A stretch of 64,000 bases of DNA from Rhynchonema sp. JSB1_4 (taxonomy: Eukaryota > Nematoda > Chromadorea > Monhysterida > Xyalidae), in assembly GCA_030248065.1 (NCBI GenBank), contig JASAMV010005135.1, positions 1 through 64,000 on the forward strand, written 5' to 3'. Made by a program: the position numbers and the translations under genes. This document shows positions 12,601 to 37,169 of the stretch, one piece after another (positions within the stretch are counted from its first letter, which is position 1; each line of letters starts with the position of its first letter). The notes below the pieces were generated by a model. It did no database searches. It had not been told where the DNA came from and saw nothing but the letters and a program-made list of their open reading frames with translations.

Positions 12601-15600
12601 TCTAACCAAAAGGGTGTCTCCAAGCAAGGTGCACACCTGGGGTTTGTTTTTATGCACGTTTTCTGGGTGTCACATTTGCAGCAGGATACCAGTGTGTTAA
12701 AGGGCTCGGGACACAACCGAAGGAAGGGCAGCAGAGCGCAGTGCTATACATCGTTGGAAAGCACTGTGACATCGTATGTCACGCACAAATGTTAAGCTCC
12801 TTAGAGATTCGCTATCTCTTGGTAGAGCGACTTTTCGTTCCAGAAAAAAGTGAATTTTTTCACAAATTCAAACGACCGGTGCAGAAACCCCAAATGAGTT
12901 GAAAGTCAAGTAACACGTGGATAGGATTACAACAGCTTTTGGACAACTTATCATGAGAACTCCAGTCGCTAAAAGCATTGCTTTAGTCGGTGAGGGTGCG
13001 AAATGTTCCAAAAATCGGCCACATTTTTCGAAAACACAAGTTTGTCTCTAAATTTTGAGGCCGCGCTTTGTGTTGCAGAAATGAAAATGCAATAGACAAA
13101 TAGAGCATTTTCGAAAGTACCAGAAAATAAGGTTTTTAAATTTGGAAACACTTAGATAGCGGCGTGACAGGCCGAAAAAGACCTAAAAATTGTCCCTAAA
13201 CTGCATAGTTGCACTCATTGACGGAAATGTGATGTAAATAAGCCACGTATTGCATTGCATTCGAAACGAGAAAGTCAGATAAACGCCCAGTCCAACAATC
13301 TAGACGAGTTTCAAGACTTCAAACACCATGGTCCGGCTGCTGCAGCCCTGCCAGCCTGAATAAGATATTTAGCTATAAGTCGTTACTGTTAAAAATTATT
13401 GCACATTGGATAGCATCAAACGATGTAGCTTCAATGTAGCTATCGAACGATATATAACATGCCCATACTATCTCTTACTATGGACAAGAAACGGTCAAAA
13501 TTCCGAAATTGCACACGGTGACGTGACGGTTCATTCCAGAATCGTCAAAAAAGCAATTTTTTAGCCTCTGCCCTTAAGCGTAAAAATTTATTGGGGCTTG
13601 TCATATATCGTTCGAAAGCTACTCTCAAGATACATTGTTTGGTGCTATTACATTTGCAATAGCTATTAACAATAAGCAGTTATAGCTGAATATGATATTC
13701 AGGTTAGTATGACTGCCCCGAGAGATCTGTAGACCTTGGGGTCTTCGGACCTTGATAGGTTGTTAAACCAGACGTTTCTTTCATTTTTTTGTTTCGAAGC
13801 CGATACAATCTGTGGCCTTTATGTGTCACAATTCTGGCGATGAATGTAACCACCTAATTTAGCGGCAATTTAATGTATTTTTTAGGCCTGTCACAGTGCT
13901 AGCTATGAGTTAAAAAATTTGAAAACCTTATTTTCTGGTACTTTCGACGATGCTCTATTTCCCCATTGCATCCCTATTTCCGCAGCGCTAAGCGTGGCCT
14001 CAAAATTTAGGGACAAACTTGTGTTCTCGAAAAATAAGGCCCATTTTTGGAACGTTTCGCACCCTCACCGTGTGAAGCAATGCTTTGAGCGACTGAAGTT
14101 GTGATGATAAGCTATTCAGAAGCTGTTGCAATCCTATCCACGTGTTACTTGACCTTTAACTCATTTGGGGTTTCTGCACCGGTCGTTCCAATTTGTGCAA
14201 AAATTCACTTTTTTCTGGAACGAAAAGTCGCTCTACCAAGAGATAGCGAATCTCCAAGGAGCTTAAAATTTCTGCGTGACATAGGCTGTCGGAATGCTTT
14301 CCAACGGTATGTAACAATATGTCCTGCTACCCTTCCTTCGGTTATGTCCCGAGCCCTTTAAATGCGTACTGAATATCCTATCCAAAAATCTACTTCCGCA
14401 TTTTTAACCCGTGTGAGACCTCCTAATATGTATGCACTGGCTCTGGCCTGAATGAATGGTACGGTATGAAAAAAAGGATGATAATTTGTGCATGTGAGCG
14501 TGCACGCTGTCGTGAATTCATTGTGAACTCCCCCTATTGTGCGCTAATTAATTCACAGCGTTTAGTATAATCGTGTCAATTGTGTTCATGTGGCTTTTTT
14601 GATATGTGCGCATCACACAAGGACAACGTCGGGATTTTCAGTGGCTTCATCCCATTCGTTTGAAACCATAAGTAAAGCTACCGTAGTCCATCGGCGAAAA
14701 ATCCCGAATCCCTTTATCGTTTTGTTGAGGCCTAAAATGGGTTGGCACATGGACAAAAACACTCAACTTGGCATAAATTCAGTGGTACGCCCTTTTTGTG
14801 AAACACAAACGCACCATGTGTTAGTGGAAAGATAAGTGCTTAACGCTGGCTACTTAGTCAGTTTGCCTGGTTAACCCTCGCTCCATTCGCTTATTGGGGC
14901 CCTGTGGGGCAGGCAGATGTGTTTTGGTCTCAGTCGATCACCAAAGCTGACACGGTACCCTCTTTTAGTGCGGCGGCCCGCCCATTTCCCGAAATATACT
15001 ATAAATCCGTGCTCCGTTTGGCTATCTATTTCGACACATTCATTCACGCACACAAGCAATCGAAGCACCTAAAGATTCATTGCTGCACATTCTCAGGATC
15101 AAGAATAAATTATGGGACCAGAATTTTTTGCCTGGATCAAGGAAATATGAGTTTTGGTCTGATCCAACGCACCGCATATTGTCAACGAGATGAAGACAAC
15201 GCCTGAAAACCTGAACTTGATTTTCAGGCTATCTTAAATCCCAGGTTACTCGAATTCAATCCGTGAAATGAACAAGCATCTTAACATCATAAGACAGTAG
15301 GCAAACGGAGTGGGGTGGGCCGGGAGCAGGCAAATTTGTGCATTTGTGTGTTGTTCAGTAATTAAGAATGGCGCAGTATTAGCTGCAGTCTAAGCTTTAT
15401 TGAGTAGCCCTGTGCTGCTTGCTGTTAACATGTTTGCTCGTTTAGGGAATGCCAGAAAATCTAGCCGACCAAATAAACATGGGACAAGATTTTTTCCTTT
15501 GTCATCGACCATATAGCATATACCTGAAGTTAACAGTCTCTTGCATGAATCAGGTTCAATTTTTGTCCCATATCCCAAAGGCCATCCGATATTTCAGTGG

Positions 15601-18600
15601 CGGATAAACATAATGTAGATCTTCGACCCCCCGGGGTCCTACTTTTACTGTATTCTGGACGGTGGAGAGTCGAGACCCTGACCACACCGAAAGCAGGCAA
15701 GTCGGAGGTCGCGCGATTGCTCGCGGCGAAAACCGAAGCGCCTCAGAATCGGGGGCACAGTTGGAACTCGGCTTGGTCTCTTGTTGGACGGAATTGCATT
15801 TATAAATAAAATGTCTTGATTACCTATTGCTTAGGCATGACCTATTGCGCATGAATTGGGTTTGGTTTTAAGAGAGAAAAGTGAAAATGGAATGAGTTTG
15901 GAATTTTATATTTTATTAAAAATAAGATTTGTTAGATAAGGCAATGGGCGCGCGAGAGTGAGAGAAAAGCAAAGACTATAGGCGTGATCGCACCTAAGCG
16001 AGCACCATTTCCCGTGTTCTACGTCGTGGCTGATTGGTTTTGACAAAAAGTCAACCAGCGACGTAAAAGTCGAACACGTGCAATTTGGGAAATGAGTAAT
16101 GAGAACTGAGGAAATGGTGCTCGGCCGTCCTTTAAATACTCGATCGCATTTCTTTTTCTCTTGTCGATCCATTACGGATTAATTACTATAAGATGATTGG
16201 ACGGCACTTACTTGTGATTGGTTAGAGAAAGATATTTGAATTTAGAGCAAAGAAATGAGAATGACAATGCAATTAAAGAGAATGGGTTACGGTAACGCAG
16301 GATCAAGCGCGGAGATTCAAATGGGCTAAACCCGAATCCCCACAATAACATGACTAGAGGCCAGTGTTTTATGATATTAGCACACCGGACCAACCGCACA
16401 CGTGGTTGAGATGGATTGGGCTTGACGTGGAGCACTACACCAGTTCGGGCACATTGTCTAGCTGGTTGATGTTTAAAGGGTGTGTCTAACGTCTCCTAAC
16501 CCCATGTTTTGTTGGGTGGAATTGAAAGATGTCTTCGAAAGGCCGCGGTGTGCAAAAAACCGCGACTTCTAACTTGCTAAATCGCGAAATCTTGAGGGTT
16601 ACTTTTCGAATTAAATCAATTTCCGGACACAAAATTCAGACTGAGCAGACAAGAAAAGTTACGAAGCAAAACACACACAAACCAGCTTCTGTGGGTTAAA
16701 TGAAACATTCATTGTGTCCACAGTCAAGCCAGCAACCAGAGCGTTGTGTGTTGAGCGTTTACGTGCATTGTATAGGCGGCTGAGCCGCGCTTAAACATGC
16801 AATGTTTCAGCAGAAAAACGCCAAACGTGAGTAGCGCGCACTCAAAAGCGCCTGGAGTTTTGTGTCCGGAAATTGATTTAATTCGAAAAGTAACCCTCAA
16901 TATTTCGCGATTTAGCGAGCTAGAAGACGCGGTTTTTTGCACCCGGTGGCCTGTCGAGGTCATCTTTCGATTGCACCCAATAAAACATGGGGTTAAGAGA
17001 CGTTAGACACACCCTTTAAGTTGGAGGTCTCCTGCTATGTACGTTTTAGACTGATGAAGGTGACCCGGCACACCAGATTGCCGAATGACTTTGACCGAAA
17101 AATGGGTCAAACATGGGCTTACGCGGGATGAAATTCAATCGTCTCTACGGTATTGGTAAGACGACATGAGCTTATATCACGCACCACGGATTAGCGTAAT
17201 ATGAACATAAACGCATGATTGATCGAGCAACTGGGCCAACCCGAAAGCGCGTAAACAATGCAATGTTTCTGGCGTGTCGGAAAAGAAAAACAAAGAAAAA
17301 GGCAGAAAAACAAAAAGGTAGATTTTGCAATTGACCAACTTCGTTTGTCCGTTGGCACACATTGAGTGGCTTGTGAGTGTACACGTCCATCGTCAACCAC
17401 GGTCAACAGTTTGAAACAGAATCCCATGTAGATCGAGTCGAAACGAGCACAGTGGAAACGGACGTGCGTCGCGTTACGATGGATCCGTTGCTCCTCGAGA
17501 TATCTGAAATTACACAGTGGGTTTGGTACACACCCAATGCATCTGAAATTACGTACAGTAATTTGTATGTTGGCCAATTCTTTGGCTGGTTTGAATTGAT
17601 GTTCTTCAGGTGAACTGAAAATCGGATAACAATAGTGGGAGAAAAGCAAAGGCAGAGGCATCATTTGAATTTCGGTATTTTCTAATTGGATGCAGGCAGA
17701 TTGCTTCAGAAATCAGCAACAACTTCATCCTGTGGAAATTACCCTTTTTCTGTTTCATCCGCACAACATAGCAACGCAGTCATGTATTGTGATGTTTCAC
17801 GCACCTCAACTTATTCGGTCTTGCCACACTGTTCGTCCGCGTCTGTCGTATTCCATACAAACGCACGGTGTCCCGTCCTTTCGGACAAGTCGGTCCCTCG
17901 AAGCTGACCGTCAAATACTGACGACACCCGGGGTTGACACCATCGGTGCGAAGTTTGAGTTGATAATTCGGGTACCAACTGACCACCATCTCGTTACTCG
18001 TTAGCAAAATATGGTCCGGGGCCGAAGCTTTGGAATCTGGACTTGATTCTGTTTGGACCGTGTTTCGACTCATCATTTGTACTCTGTAGAGACCGGCCCG
18101 GTCAAATAATTCACAATCCAAAGTTACCGACGATGGGATTTCATCCAAGGTTTGTTCGATATTTATAACTTTCAGCTGATTAAACTTGGTTTGATGTTCA
18201 TAGCGGTGCTGTATTGACAGATAAATGGAGCCCAATTCCGTTCTTGTTCGACAAATTTCCGGCGACTTAGGCTTTGCAATCATCAAAGTCACGTGACCAG
18301 ACAACGTGGTGTGATGATGGGGTAGATCAAGTTCGAAAATCGACGTCTCCAAACGAAAAACGGCACTTTCGAGAAAAATCGCGTCATTCGAGAGATCGAA
18401 AACAGAGAAATTGTAGACACCGGGTGTTGTGAAACATTCACACTCAAAGTAGGCAGTGGACCACACTGACAGATTGGTTAATCGGACCGTCGTATTACAC
18501 GAATTGTAAAGATTCGACAGAATTAGCTGCACCACATTTGTGGCATTGTCAGAATCCGAATCCAAGATGCGAAAATCCAGCGCATTTTCGGTGCCAAGTG

Positions 18601-18700
18601 TCCGAAGTTTGTGTCGAATCTGCAGCTGCGCGTTAACCTGCGGCCGAATTTCGGCGAAATAAATGATGAGCAAGTTAAAAACAATGGATAGAGTTCTCAT
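9687..18700 (-). CDS. Single-pass receptor with TSP1 and CUB-like domains, THSD1-like
   Basis: Ten exons on the minus strand: 18700-17805, 17614-17340, 12072-11878, 11563-11370, 11269-11092, 11024-10845, 10660-10553, 10479-10327, 10255-10106, 9988-9687. Phases agree and give 876 residues. Order: signal peptide (MRTLSIVFNLLIIYFAEI), a long N-glycosylation-rich extracellular region to about 390, one thrombospondin type-1 repeat at about 396-450 (WSQWSTWSYCSNLCG), a CUB-like domain at about 456-575 (WTIRAPDG, VRIRDG), a transmembrane helix at about 600-625 (ILITILLAIVAVVLFICFVL) and a cytoplasmic tail with FEYDYYEPAMPGSYLLPPP. Length and layout resemble vertebrate THSD1 (known family: signal peptide, TSP1, one TM, long tail); the CUB-like unit is my inference from spacing. 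Intron 2 (12073-17339) is unusually large and transposon-filled. The stop TAG overlaps a possible GTAGTA donor, so a further exon cannot be excluded. Confidence 0.82.
12701..14357. mobile_element. Large palindromic TTAA-flanked element (piggyBac-type MITE)
   Basis: The element starts AGGGCTCGGGACA at 12701 after TTAA (12697-12700) and ends GTCCCGAGCCCT before TTAA (14358-14361). The two halves are imperfect inverted copies of each other almost to the centre near 13530. For example, the block ending gcaatgctttgagcgactgaa on the right mirrors the block around 12960-13010 on the left, and tgtcc/tcggtt motifs mirror at both ends. TTAA duplications with GGG/CCC-type termini are typical of piggyBac-like transposons (established knowledge). 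No transposase is encoded. It lies in intron 2 of the THSD1-like gene. Confidence 0.75.
14358..16476. other. Intronic stretch with GC-rich islands and a small foldback
   Basis: This is part of intron 2 of the THSD1-like gene, between two palindromic elements. Two GC-richer islands (about 14870-15070 and 15600-15800) have short open frames on one strand or the other but no recognisable product. Around 15955-16165 there is a foldback: gcgagcaccatttcc on the left is mirrored by ggaaatggtgctcg on the right, with an inner mirror around gttcgac/gtcgaac and acgtcg/cgacgt. It looks like another degraded non-autonomous element. Confidence 0.45.
16477..17015. mobile_element. Second TTAA-flanked palindromic element
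   Basis: The element starts AGGGTGTGTCTAACGTCTC after TTAA (16473-16476) and ends GTTAGACACACCCT before TTAA (17016-17019). Long arms follow: tccggacacaaaattc near 16620 mirrors tttgtgtccggaaattg near 16860, and the intervening aattcgaaaagtaaccctca is mirrored exactly. It is about 540 bp with a short unique centre and no coding potential. It differs in sequence from the 12701-14357 element but shares the TTAA/AGGG end structure, so both were probably moved by the same kind of transposase. Confidence 0.78.
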
Positions 18701-19373
18701 TTTTGGGTTCACATTGTTCTGAAATAAAAACTTGTGCATTATTTCGGTTTCAAGCAAAGCAAAAAGTAAGACCACGATCTAACACAGGAAACTGGCGCTC
18801 TCAATCCTCAATGTTGGCCTCGTTCCCGTCGGTATCATATTTGATGTCAAGGAGTCAAAAGTTCCAGCGCAGTTTCAAGCGTTCGAGCCATAATGGCCCA
18901 CCCTCATCGTGACCGGACAGTGCTTGCTCATGAAACACGGAACACTGGCAGCACTCATTTCACGGAAACAGGCAATACATTAGAGGCAGCATGCACCTTA
19001 TGATGCACTTGGCTTGAAGTCGGTAAAGTATCCATGGATGTCAAGCATAAACCGTCAGTCAAATTTCAGACCACCAGGACATGGGGTTGAGTTGGTGAAA
19101 TTCTGAAGCCAAAAGAAATATTTCAAACTCAAGCCCTGCTGCGCAACATGTCAGCTTGAAAACTCAGGCACTCCATTCCTGATGGGTACATCTAAATTTG
19201 ACATCAATCTGTCATGACACGCTCAGAGCACTGGCATGTGCATGTGTATCGGAGCAGGATAATATTTTGAAACACACAGACAGACGTTACACACACGTGC
19301 GGTCATAAAACCAAGCTCGGTTGGAGCCATGGGTCGGGTCGAACCCAGAATGTGTGCACTGGTACAAAACACA

Positions 19374-19517
19374 TTAACTTGCAGCGGCAGCAGTGGAGGA
19401 ATGGAGCTGACGGACAGGACAGGATATGAAGTCAAGGTGCATCTGTGAGACTGGATTAACCTGAATTAGCAAGGTCGACAGAAGGATAGCAAGGGAGATC
19501 AGGCAACAGCGACGCAT
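19374..19517 (-). CDS. Possible short secreted peptide (low support)
   Basis: A 47-codon frame opens with a textbook signal peptide: two arginines, a hydrophobic run (CCLISLAILLSTLLIQ), then a polar stretch with one further cysteine and an alanine-rich end. A donor-like GTTAAT follows the signal segment (CAG|GTTAAT). Splicing to an acceptor near 19113 would instead give a second-exon ending NFTNSTPCPGGLKFD. Either reading is a tiny secreted protein. There is no homology I recognise and no second line of evidence, so it may be chance. Confidence 0.25.
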   Translation of the reverse strand: MRRCCLISLAILLSTLLIQVNPVSQMHLDFISCPVRQLHSSTAAAAS

Positions 19518-20874
19518 TCTTATATGGAACACTGAAACCTGAAAGTCCCATTAAAATGTGCAAAATCGTTATTAGAGCGCCGGTGGTGAGTGAGTATGAT
19601 TTTGATTCAATTTCCTATTTGTGTGTCTGTAAGAGGCAGGCATATGCCAACATTTGGAGTGTGCATGCACCTGCACCTTATGGACATGCTACCCTACCTT
19701 ATCAGCACATATACACATTATCATATGCAGCCAGAGATGCGGCAAGTCGATTATCATACAAGGCCGGTCCTTTCATGGTCCATTATGTGCTTCACTAACA
19801 CATCGCTGAAAGTGCCACATTTGAACAATATTGTTGGGTACCAGACTATTGCATCTGGCATTTCGCAAACTTGGTATCCCAAAGACACAAGCAAATGTTT
19901 AGGTCGGAACGTGGGAAACCTGCAATCGTACATTTCGGTTCGGTTTCATTCAAAGACGAATGCATCTCTGTACAACTCGGCAGTTATTATTACATTTGGC
20001 AGTTATAATATGTTTGTGGTGCTCCATTACACCAGCAGCAAGCCAGGAAAGTAATTCGAAGCCTCACAGCGTGAAGCCGATAGCGCTGGCATCCCTAAAA
20101 CCCAGGCCACATCCACAGGCTGGGTGTCTAGCATGCAGGCTAAAAGCATGAAAACTGGCCGTCACGGACAGCTAGCTTTAATGATACGTTAATAAAGCTG
20201 GAATTCTAACCAGACCAAAGGTGGTTAGCTGCAAATGCATGCCGCAACCGCGTTACCATACCTAAAGGGAACCTTCTGCTTCTCCGTCAGTGAGAGGAAT
20301 GTGAAAACCACATGCGCATGCATGCGTGTCTGCATCACGCACGGGGTGAATCCCGCCCACAAAATGAGGACTGCACTAGCCCGCAGCCGAGCTCAATTAG
20401 AGACCATCGATAAATAAAAAGCCTCAATGAGAAAATGAGTGCTGAAAATGTTTTTTTTCTCAATTTGTGAAAGAATTTGTCTTTTAATTATATGCACGTG
20501 AAATTTTTCAAACCATTCTGCTCTGTTTCATAACTCGGGCATAAATGGAGCAACAAAAGTGCCATTCTGTGACATGCCAACCCTCCACAGGGGTTTACTG
20601 TCACCGGAAACAAAAAAGCGCGCCCGAAAACTTCAGAGGCGCCTAAAATTATGCCAAAACGACTCTTTCAAACCACGAAGCGTAGAAAATGAGTTACAGT
20701 CGACCCGCACCTATAGTTGTAGCTGACTAAGTAAGCAGAAAAAGACATAACATGAAAGCAATTGTCCTACCGTAATATACGCATGACAGAACGTAAGCCG
20801 TAACAAAACAGTAAAAAAGCTTCGCGTTTTTTTCATATCACTCTGTCAACAGAATAGTGTTTTTATGCGATGCC

Positions 20875-21367
20875 CTAATGCAACATGAGACTGAGGACCA
20901 CAAAACGTTGGTTTCCTTGCAAAATCAGGCCACATTTGCCCCGACAAGATCTGAAATCTGCCAATATTCCACAGAACACCACCAGCAGGGCCATTATCAC
21001 GAGCGGCACCCACGGAAACGGGCGCACAAAGCACATGAACAGAAAAACTACTGTTTCCTGTATGAAAGCTGTGTGGAACGGTACTGCATACGTTGGATAA
21101 AATAAAGTTATTGGTTTTTTCCATACACAATGAGTCTTCGATGTTCGGATTCGGTCGGTGCGCTTTGTCAAAAAGTAGGCTTTCTTGTTGCAGTGAACTC
21201 AGATGAACTTCAAATTCAGTGACTATTCTTGCAAAACAAACAACAAAATCACAAAGTACCAAGCTTTGACAAGTGTCAATTATACACTTCCAGTAGTTGC
21301 TCTCAAATGGAGCTCCAGGTCTTTGTGGCAACTGACACATGCTTTTTTGTGCCGAAAGCGTTGCCAT
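20875..21367 (-). CDS. Possible 96-aa single-pass membrane protein
   Basis: Two exons with matching phase 0 junctions: 21367-21260 (donor GTACTT) and 21057-20875 (acceptor after ttcatacag). The first gives 36 residues, starting MATLSAQKSMCQLPQRPGAP and containing three cysteines. The second starts ETVVFLFMCFVRPFPWVPLV and runs into a strongly hydrophobic segment ending VFCGILADFR, then a short cysteine-containing tail. The predicted product has one or two membrane segments. I do not recognise the family. Support is the splice-phase fit and the hydrophobic segment only. Confidence 0.35.
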
Positions 21368-23753
21368 TATTTCGGGTGTCTGGTTTAGTCATACGCCTAT
21401 TATTCCAAAGCTGGTTATTTTAGCGAAAGGTGTGCGCGTGTTATCAGTACAGTGCTTCAAATCAATACGCGTCAAACCACAAACAAGGTGTTATTGGTAT
21501 GGTCATGGGTACTGAAAAATGTGGCCCAAAAGACCAAAAAAACATAGATGTACCCAAAAGCAAGCTTTTATCCATCCATTACATCGTCCAAAACCCACAG
21601 GGACCCAGGCAGATAGAGCCTGACGTCGTGTGTGTTCTATATGTGACTGGAGTGCGTTCCGTGCCTGGCCGGGTATACCTGTTTTTGTGGGCCTATTATC
21701 TAAAATATTTGAGACGGAAATTCAATTGCAAATGTTGTTGTTAATGGTTTTGTTGGGTTACTGTGACATGACGTTATGCTTGTACTTCTCTGGTTATACC
21801 GAGCACCAAACGATATTATTGAGACACCTATGAGCTATGAGGGTAGTTTTGTTTATGAACTTCGGCTTGTGTTACTGCTGATTGAATATTCATAATTTGC
21901 TGGAGAAAGCTACCAGAAGAAAGTAATATGTACACCACCTACGAATTTAAGATTATCATGATTATAACTTTTCGAACTTGCTGTATTAAATATTGATGCG
22001 TATCTATCTGACTTTCTTCCACGGGCTATGCTTTTATTTAGAATAGCCAGGTATGATAAGATGTATACATGTTTGGATTAAAAGCATTGGATACAGCGTC
22101 TGTAATTACGCGACAATCTGTGAATAACAATGATTCTAGAAACAAACAACACAAAAGTACACATACATTGTAGTGCCACCGTACATACAAGATTACAGCA
22201 ATAAATGTGCACTCTTAGTCACACATTCTTTTCGACAGACAGCACAAAAACAACGAATAACAAACAACACGAGAGGCAAAACAACACAAACGCAAAAAAT
22301 CACAAGAATTCTGTAACTTTAGAAAAAACATAAAAATAGGAAATCTAGGAAAATTCTGCAGGTCAACGCACAGAAAACTGTGAACACAAAATAATAAACT
22401 CTGCAAACCAGTTCTATAGCCGATCAGCTAGGCGTGTGCACCGCATTAGTTTGTTGTTCGTAAAACTACCAAATGTTCAAAAGAGAAACACCGAAAACTC
22501 GAAAACATAAACCAAAATCGGAGTGTTTTGCAGCAAGAAAACCAGCGTAAGACGATATAAACACAAGCAAGAAAACAAAACGCTGTATAAGAATCACTAG
22601 GGATTGGGAAATAAAATAATTACATCGGTGTGTACCAAGACGAAAATGTTATGTAATTCAAAATTGTTGAAAACGACTTGACTTGGCTCAATGTAGTATT
22701 CACGGATGAATTATACAAGAAACCTGTTTCAGAAAATGTTAGATGTTAGATGAATGATAATGAAAGATGTTAGAAAAACACTCAAATATGCTTCAGACAA
22801 AATCGGTACCGCAGAACGAAAACTACATATATTACTTATGTAATAAAGTATCATTTTTGTTGAACTATTTATCACACATGATTAAATCACAATATTATAA
22901 TTTGAATTGGCGCATGCGAAATACGAAATGCAGTAAATATACAAATTAGTAGTAAAGTACCAGATACGGCGCAACTACCAAAGAGCAAAAACCAGCAAAC
23001 ATTATGTGAATTTTGCGACAAGTGAGCCACGCCAAATGAACACTTATTTTCCGACAGATAAATGAGTGGAGAAGCCAAAACACATTCAGCATTATTATGA
23101 GGGATGTGCGAACATTTATTGCCAAATTCTATGATAAAACTATGACGAAAAGGTTCTAGCTTTTGACGATGATAAATTGCTGGATTTTGTATCAAAGAGT
23201 GGCACCTACTTTTGAGAAAATACATAAACAGTACAAAACACCATCAAAGGACTCTGCTTCATGGAAACCGAATGGCGAACAAAAAGGTAATGGAGCACTA
23301 GAACAATAAGCCCTTGACAATCAAATGTTTCATGGGTGCACAAAACAACATCAACTATTGATACAGACTGTACACAAGCCAGCAAGTCACTCCCACAAAA
23401 TGCGCTACCCAGTTTTCTTATCACAACGTTCGTGAAGTCATTCGAAAAAGAATTGCGAGAGTAGAATTTGAATTGCATCAAGCGCAACCTTGCATTCGTT
23501 CTGCCAAGAAGCGGGACAAACCTCTCGGTGCACCTCTAACCCATAAGATTGCACACGTGGACTATACGAGCAACGAGCGAGGAAAGAGTGTCACAAAACG
23601 AAAAAACAAGATGGGTACAGAATAATTTTTTCATAAAACTTACTCACCAGAAAATAAGTATTATCAATTGTATTTTCGGTGAGCAGACAAATCGACATGA
23701 AAAAACTTGAATTATACATAATCGTACCAAATATGCGTAAGTTTTATAATGTT

Positions 23754-35437
<11,684 letters not shown>

Positions 35438-36363
35438 AATGCAGACTTTTGTTGGTTAATTGTCAGCAGAAATAAATAAATCACGTGTCACCACACGCGC
35501 GTCGGCCCAGCATTCAATCACGTTTATCAGTTCACAAATTGAAATTGTTCACTTTTTAATTGAAATATAAATAGTTTGTCTCTTTTAGCTCACATAATTG
35601 CCGACAAATTTGCGACAGCTGAACAGAGATCTGCAATATTTATGGACATAAACCAAAGAGGGGGAGATACCGTACCCGACGGCGGGCGCGCGGGGGCCAC
35701 ATAGTGAGGGGAGATACTGAAATTTCGGGGGTCATTTCATTCGCGCTCACTATCTCTGCTAAATTCTCCCATTTGTCATGTCGTTTGACGGACTGAAGAA
35801 CCCAAGCGGAAGGCATGAGTGCAAACCTCTATGTCCATATAATAGGTATTTTAGGGAAATTTTCGGCCAAAATGCAAGAAAGTACCAATTTTTCGGCCAA
35901 ATTTGCAGTATAATGCATGCAAAAAAACACCCTTTTTTCGGACGTCAGAGGTACCTCGCATCGCAACCTCCCGGAGGCTGGGTAGGGGGGTACCTTGCAA
36001 CCATCTGGATCCATCCCCCACAAGGGTACCTTGCAACCATTTGCCTGCCACTGCACTGCTCACATCACAAGCAATTTTATACTTTTTTCAGGCAAAAACG
36101 AAGTTTTTTTCGGTTTTACGACCTTATTTTCCCAAACATTGCGCGACGCCTAATTTACAGCCAAACACGAGACCTCAACACTATTAGGATACGGCAGTTT
36201 TGCGGTCGGAAATAGAACCCCCATTAATTGACCCCCCTGAATTGAACCCCCCTAAATGGCTCGAAATCAAAAATAGAACCCCCCCCATTAATTGACCCCC
36301 CCCCCATTAATAGAACCCCACCCCCAACCTTCACCGTACCACAGATTAGTGGTATGGTAGGGC

Positions 36364-36751
36364 CAGTGTAGTTCCTGGTCCGGAGGGGGAGATAGCGGAC
36401 CCCCCGTTTTTTTCGGAGGGGGAGATAGTGTACCCCCGAGGGGGGGAAGGGGGGGAAGACCCAAATTCGGGAAAAAGTCACTTTTTGAGGTAGAAAATTT
36501 GACCTATTTTTGCCCCTTTTTGGAAAAAAATCTTCATAAAAAGGGTATTTTGGCGACTTTTGAGAACATGACCTGAAAATCACACATTTTAGGCATAAAA
36601 ATGCCCATTTAGGCCTAAAAATGGTCATTTTAGGCAAAAATTGGGGCAGATAGTGTACCCGGAGGGGGAGATAGGGGGATAGTGTACCACCCGAGGGGGA
36701 GATAGCGTACCCGAGGGGGGGACCCCCCCTCCCCCCCCAGGAACTACACTG
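36364..36751. mobile_element. hAT-like MITE, family B copy 1
   Basis: The termini CAGTGTAGTTCCTGG and CCAGGAACTACACTG are perfect 15-base inverted repeats. The flanks are an exact 8-bp duplication, GGTAGGGC, at 36356-36363 and 36752-36759. The interior is G-rich with recurrent ggggagata phrases and an aaaatgcccatttaggc-like centre. It is non-coding. The same termini recur at 45446-45733 and 47909-48674. Confidence 0.85.
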
Positions 36752-36761
36752 GGTAGGGCTG

Positions 36762-37130
36762 TGCTCATAGTAGTGGCTGGGGGGGGTTGGGGGGGGTTAC
36801 CCCCCTCTCAGTACTTACCTACCACAAAACCCGAGGGGGGTTGGGGGGGTTGAGTACTTACCTCTCACAACTCCAAATCATACCTCTCACAAGCAATTTT
36901 ATACCTTTTTAAGGCAAAAATCGGTGTTTTTCGACCTTATTTTCGCAAAAACCACCCATAATACCTATTTTTAGGCGATTTTCGGCGAAAATTTTGAAAA
37001 AGTACTATTTTTACCTCAATTTTTGGCCAAAATGTATCACAAAAACGGGTTTTTCGCCTTTTGGGACCAAAATCATACCTCTCACGCTTCCGGTCCCAAC
37101 CCCTATCCTCCTCCCACCCAGCAGGCCCCA
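36762..37130. mobile_element. Truncated MITE, family A copy 1
   Basis: It starts with CATAGTAGTGGCTGGG at about 36765 and carries the same interior as the intact copies at 48007-48382 and 48765-49139 (ctcagtacttacctaccac, ctctcacaactccaaatcat, gcttccggtcccaacccc). It lacks the family's GCCACTACACTG right end, diverging after about 37120 into the A/C-rich block. It is therefore 3'-truncated or rearranged. Confidence 0.7.
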
Positions 37131-37169
37131 CACCGCGCTCAACAACTACTAGCTGCGCGACAACAGAGA

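Larger units (their letters stand above)
18701..23753. other. Mostly intergenic region between THSD1-like and dynamin genes
   Basis: Two small minus-strand loci (19374-19517 and 20875-21367) are given separately with low confidence. A 154-codon plus-strand frame at 19590-20054 lacks any domain or splice context. The section 21800-23750 is AT-rich with no plausible exon and presumably includes the dynamin 3' UTR. Confidence 0.5.

Noticed and set aside
19590..20054. 154-codon plus-strand frame
   Set aside because: No recognisable domain, no signal peptide, no acceptor or donor context, and irregular composition.
21105..21171. Continuation of the 20846-21367 frame as one exon
   Set aside because: The continuous frame lacks the hydrophobic segment; the spliced alternative with matching phase is better, though itself weak.
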